Assembly (NCBI RefSeq): GCF_001013905.1
Contig: NZ_LN831790.1
Location: 1,798,001 to 1,862,000 of the forward strand
DNA: 64,000 nt
Direction: 5' to 3'
DNA from: Streptomyces leeuwenhoekii
Lineage (GTDB): Bacteria; Actinomycetota; Actinomycetes; Streptomycetales; Streptomycetaceae
In this document: positions 62,819 to 64,000 of the stretch, piece by piece
Numbering within the stretch: position 1 is the first letter of the stretch
Layout of the letters: every line of letters begins with the position of its first letter
The notes under the pieces: generated by a model
Told to the model about the DNA's origin: nothing
Databases searched by the model: none
The model's input: the letters and a program-made list of their open reading frames with translations, nothing else
Translations under genes and position numbers: made by a program

Positions 62819-63604
62819 ATGCCTTCTCTGACCAGGAAGACGAAGAACACGGGGACCGGGTTGCGCGCCGCCGCCGCGCTGCTGGCGGCGGCGGCCCTGA
62901 CACCGGCGCTGACCGGCTGCGCGAAGGTCGACACGACCGCGCCGAGCACCGTCCGCAGCGCCCCCGCCTCACCGGCCGCCGCCTTCGGCAGCGTCGACTG
63001 CCGCAAGGCCAAGTGCATCGCGCTGACCTTCGACGCCGGGCCGAGCGAACACTCCGCGCGGCTGCTCGACATCCTGAAGGACAAGCAGGTCCCGGCGACC
63101 TTCTTCCTGCTCGGCAAGCGGCACATCGAGAAGTACCCGGAGCTCGTCCGGCGGATGGCCGCCGAGGGGCACGAGGTGGCCGGCCACACCTGGACCCACA
63201 AGATCCTCACCCGGAGCGAGCCGGAGGAGATACGCGAGGAGCTGGAGCGCCCCAACGCGGAGATAGAGCGCCTGACCGGCCGCCGCCCGACGCTGGTGCG
63301 CCCGCCCCAGGGCCGCACCGACGACACGGTGCACGAGATCTGCCGCGAGCTCGGCCTCGCGGAGGTGCTGTGGAGCGTGACCGCCAAGGACTACAAGACG
63401 AACGACTCCGCGCTGATCACCCAGCGCGTGCTGGCCCAGTCCTCCCGGGACGGCATCATCCTGCTGCACGACATCTACGACGGGACCGTCCCCGCCGTGC
63501 CGGGGATCATCGACGCGCTCAAGGAGCGGGGGTACGTCTTCGTGACGGTGCCGCAACTGCTGGCGCCGGGGAAGGCCGAACCGGGGAAGGTCTACCGGCC
63601 GTGA
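62819..63604 (+). CDS. NodB-domain polysaccharide-deacetylase-like lipoprotein
   Basis: 261 aa from ATG 62819; ATG 62804 is in frame but lies at the likely transcription start. Signal peptide with lipobox LTGC predicts a lipid-anchored extracellular protein. The CE4/NodB domain (about 60-250) has LTFDAGPS, HTWTHKIL (His-x3-His metal ligands), RPPQGRTDD and ILLHDIYDGT. In canonical enzymes motif 1 is TFDDGP; here the second Asp, a metal ligand, is Ala, so activity may be altered or use another metal. Likely role in deacetylating wall or surface glycan. Divergent from the UXS-like gene of the glycan locus. Confidence 0.88.
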   Translation: MPSLTRKTKNTGTGLRAAAALLAAAALTPALTGCAKVDTTAPSTVRSAPASPAAAFGSVDCRKAKCIALTFDAGPSEHSARLLDILKDKQVPATFFLLGKRHIEKYPELVRRMAAEGHEVAGHTWTHKILTRSEPEEIREELERPNAEIERLTGRRPTLVRPPQGRTDDTVHEICRELGLAEVLWSVTAKDYKTNDSALITQRVLAQSSRDGIILLHDIYDGTVPAVPGIIDALKERGYVFVTVPQLLAPGKAEPGKVYRP

Positions 63605-63615
63605 GCCGGGGGCAC

Positions 63616-63646
63616 GCCCGCCCGGGTCACGCCACCCCGGGCGGGC
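63616..63646 (+). terminator. Terminator after the NodB lipoprotein gene
   Basis: GCCCGCCCGGG and CCCGGGCGGGC, perfect 11-bp arms, 9-nt loop, 12 nt past the stop codon. Confidence 0.8.
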
Positions 63647-63691
63647 CGAGGCACACTGCCGTGTCGTCGATAAGCATATACGCGGATTGCA

Positions 63692-63706
63692 TACCCTGCG
63701 GGGGTA
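63692..63706 (+). promoter_or_regulatory. CsoR-like palindrome
   Basis: TACCC-TGCGG-GGGTA has the C-tract/G-tract form known for CsoR copper-sensor operators. It overlaps a TAGGGT hexamer (63705-63710) upstream of a small ORF. Confidence 0.4.
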
Positions 63707-63717
63707 GGGTGCCTCGC

Positions 63718-63816
63718 ATGACGACCGATCCGAGGGCCCGATACGGCCATGGCTCGCACGGACGGCATGCGCTGTTCGGCGCCCGGCCGCTCGGGATACC
63801 CGCACGGCCTTTCTGA
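63718..63816 (+). CDS. 32-aa His-containing small ORF
   Basis: ATG 63718 to TGA 63816, with no ribosome site but the -10-like TAGGGT eight bases upstream, so it could be leaderless. The peptide contains four His residues in RYGHGSHGRHALFG. It may be a leader for a gene beyond the window or a metal-binding microprotein, or chance. No homologue is recognised. Confidence 0.3.
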   Translation: MTTDPRARYGHGSHGRHALFGARPLGIPARPF

Positions 63817-64000
63817 GCGGTGGTCCGGGCGCCGGGCGGGGAACACCCGCCGCCGCCCCGACGATCGGTCCCGCCTCCCGCCGGATCGCGCCCGCCACCT
63901 CGTCCGCCGCCTCGCCACGCGGAGCGCCTCCGGCCGTCTCGTCCTGTCCGGGCGGTGGTTGCGGACGCAGACCCGCACCTTCCCCTGCCTCCCCCACCAG

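Larger units (their letters stand above)
63605..64000. other. Terminal stretch with no supported large gene, 396 bp
   Basis: It holds the terminator at 63616-63646, a CsoR-like palindrome at 63692-63706 and a 32-codon ORF. The final 184 bp (63817-64000) show no frame with a credible start on either strand. Confidence 0.5.

Noticed and set aside
62969..63997. Minus-strand frame entering from the right edge
   Set aside because: It runs antisense through the NodB gene and shows no domain; a C-terminal fragment of an outside gene cannot be supported.

Overview
The window is high-GC actinobacterial DNA, almost certainly from a Streptomyces chromosome. The signs are GC-saturated third codon positions, many GTG starts, purine-rich GGAGG-type ribosome sites mixed with leaderless-looking starts, long perfect GC hairpins between genes, and families typical of streptomycetes: a SigB/SigF-type sigma factor, a SpoIIE-type phosphatase, DUF574 methyltransferase, PucR, DUF3040, DUF4383 and NIS siderophore synthetases. 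No tRNA, rRNA, CRISPR array, insertion sequence or phage gene was recognised. Everything is read by eye from sequence; family names rest on motifs, not on searches.

Layout. 1-6,030: the 3' part of a highly reducing type I polyketide synthase (AT-DH-ER-KR-ACP visible, KS beyond the edge) with a geranylgeranyl-reductase-like flavoprotein. 6,300-12,560: amidase, PP2C phosphatase, sigma factor, and a coupled P450/ferredoxin pair divergent from an HTH/MarR-type regulator. 12,590-15,810: two divergent IucA/IucC synthetases. 15,860-18,010: a von Willebrand A protein and a coupled membrane-anchored partner. 18,017-23,414: HxlR regulator and divergent aminotransferase, a histidine phosphatase, a thioesterase and small membrane proteins.

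23,700-41,200 is a purine and glyoxylate island. On the minus strand lie OHCU decarboxylase, HIU hydrolase, uricase, two NCS2 permeases and an 8-oxoguanine-deaminase-like amidohydrolase. A thiamine-binding-like (DUF77) gene coupled to an HTH gene precedes them. On the plus strand are hydroxypyruvate isomerase, tartronate semialdehyde reductase and catalase; further on come glyoxylate carboligase and a divergent PucR regulator. The pathway is coherent: uptake, urate oxidation with H2O2 release, ring opening to allantoin, and use of allantoin-derived glyoxylate through tartronate semialdehyde to glycerate. The uricase and catalase promoters share an identical 19-bp palindromic element containing the -35 box. 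A second class of TTCC...GGAA palindromes precedes hyi, catalase and gcl.

41,200-47,500: an MHS-family transporter, two coupled AMP-forming acyl-CoA synthetases and a GAF-LuxR regulator. Tandem palindromes about three helical turns apart precede the transporter and lie between the synthetases and the regulator. 47,770-50,050: DUF574 methyltransferase, a pyruvyltransferase-like protein and DUF3040.

50,150-61,500 holds an 11-gene, end-to-end overlapping minus-strand operon. It encodes a carbamoyltransferase, GmhA, HldE-like and GmhB enzymes (an activated-heptose pathway) and seven glycosyltransferases; a UDP-xylose-synthase-like SDR lies just upstream. No polymerase, flippase or ligase is present, so the product is unknown; this is the most interesting locus. 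The window ends with a NodB-fold lipoprotein that lacks a metal-binding Asp and a CsoR-like palindrome before a 32-codon ORF.
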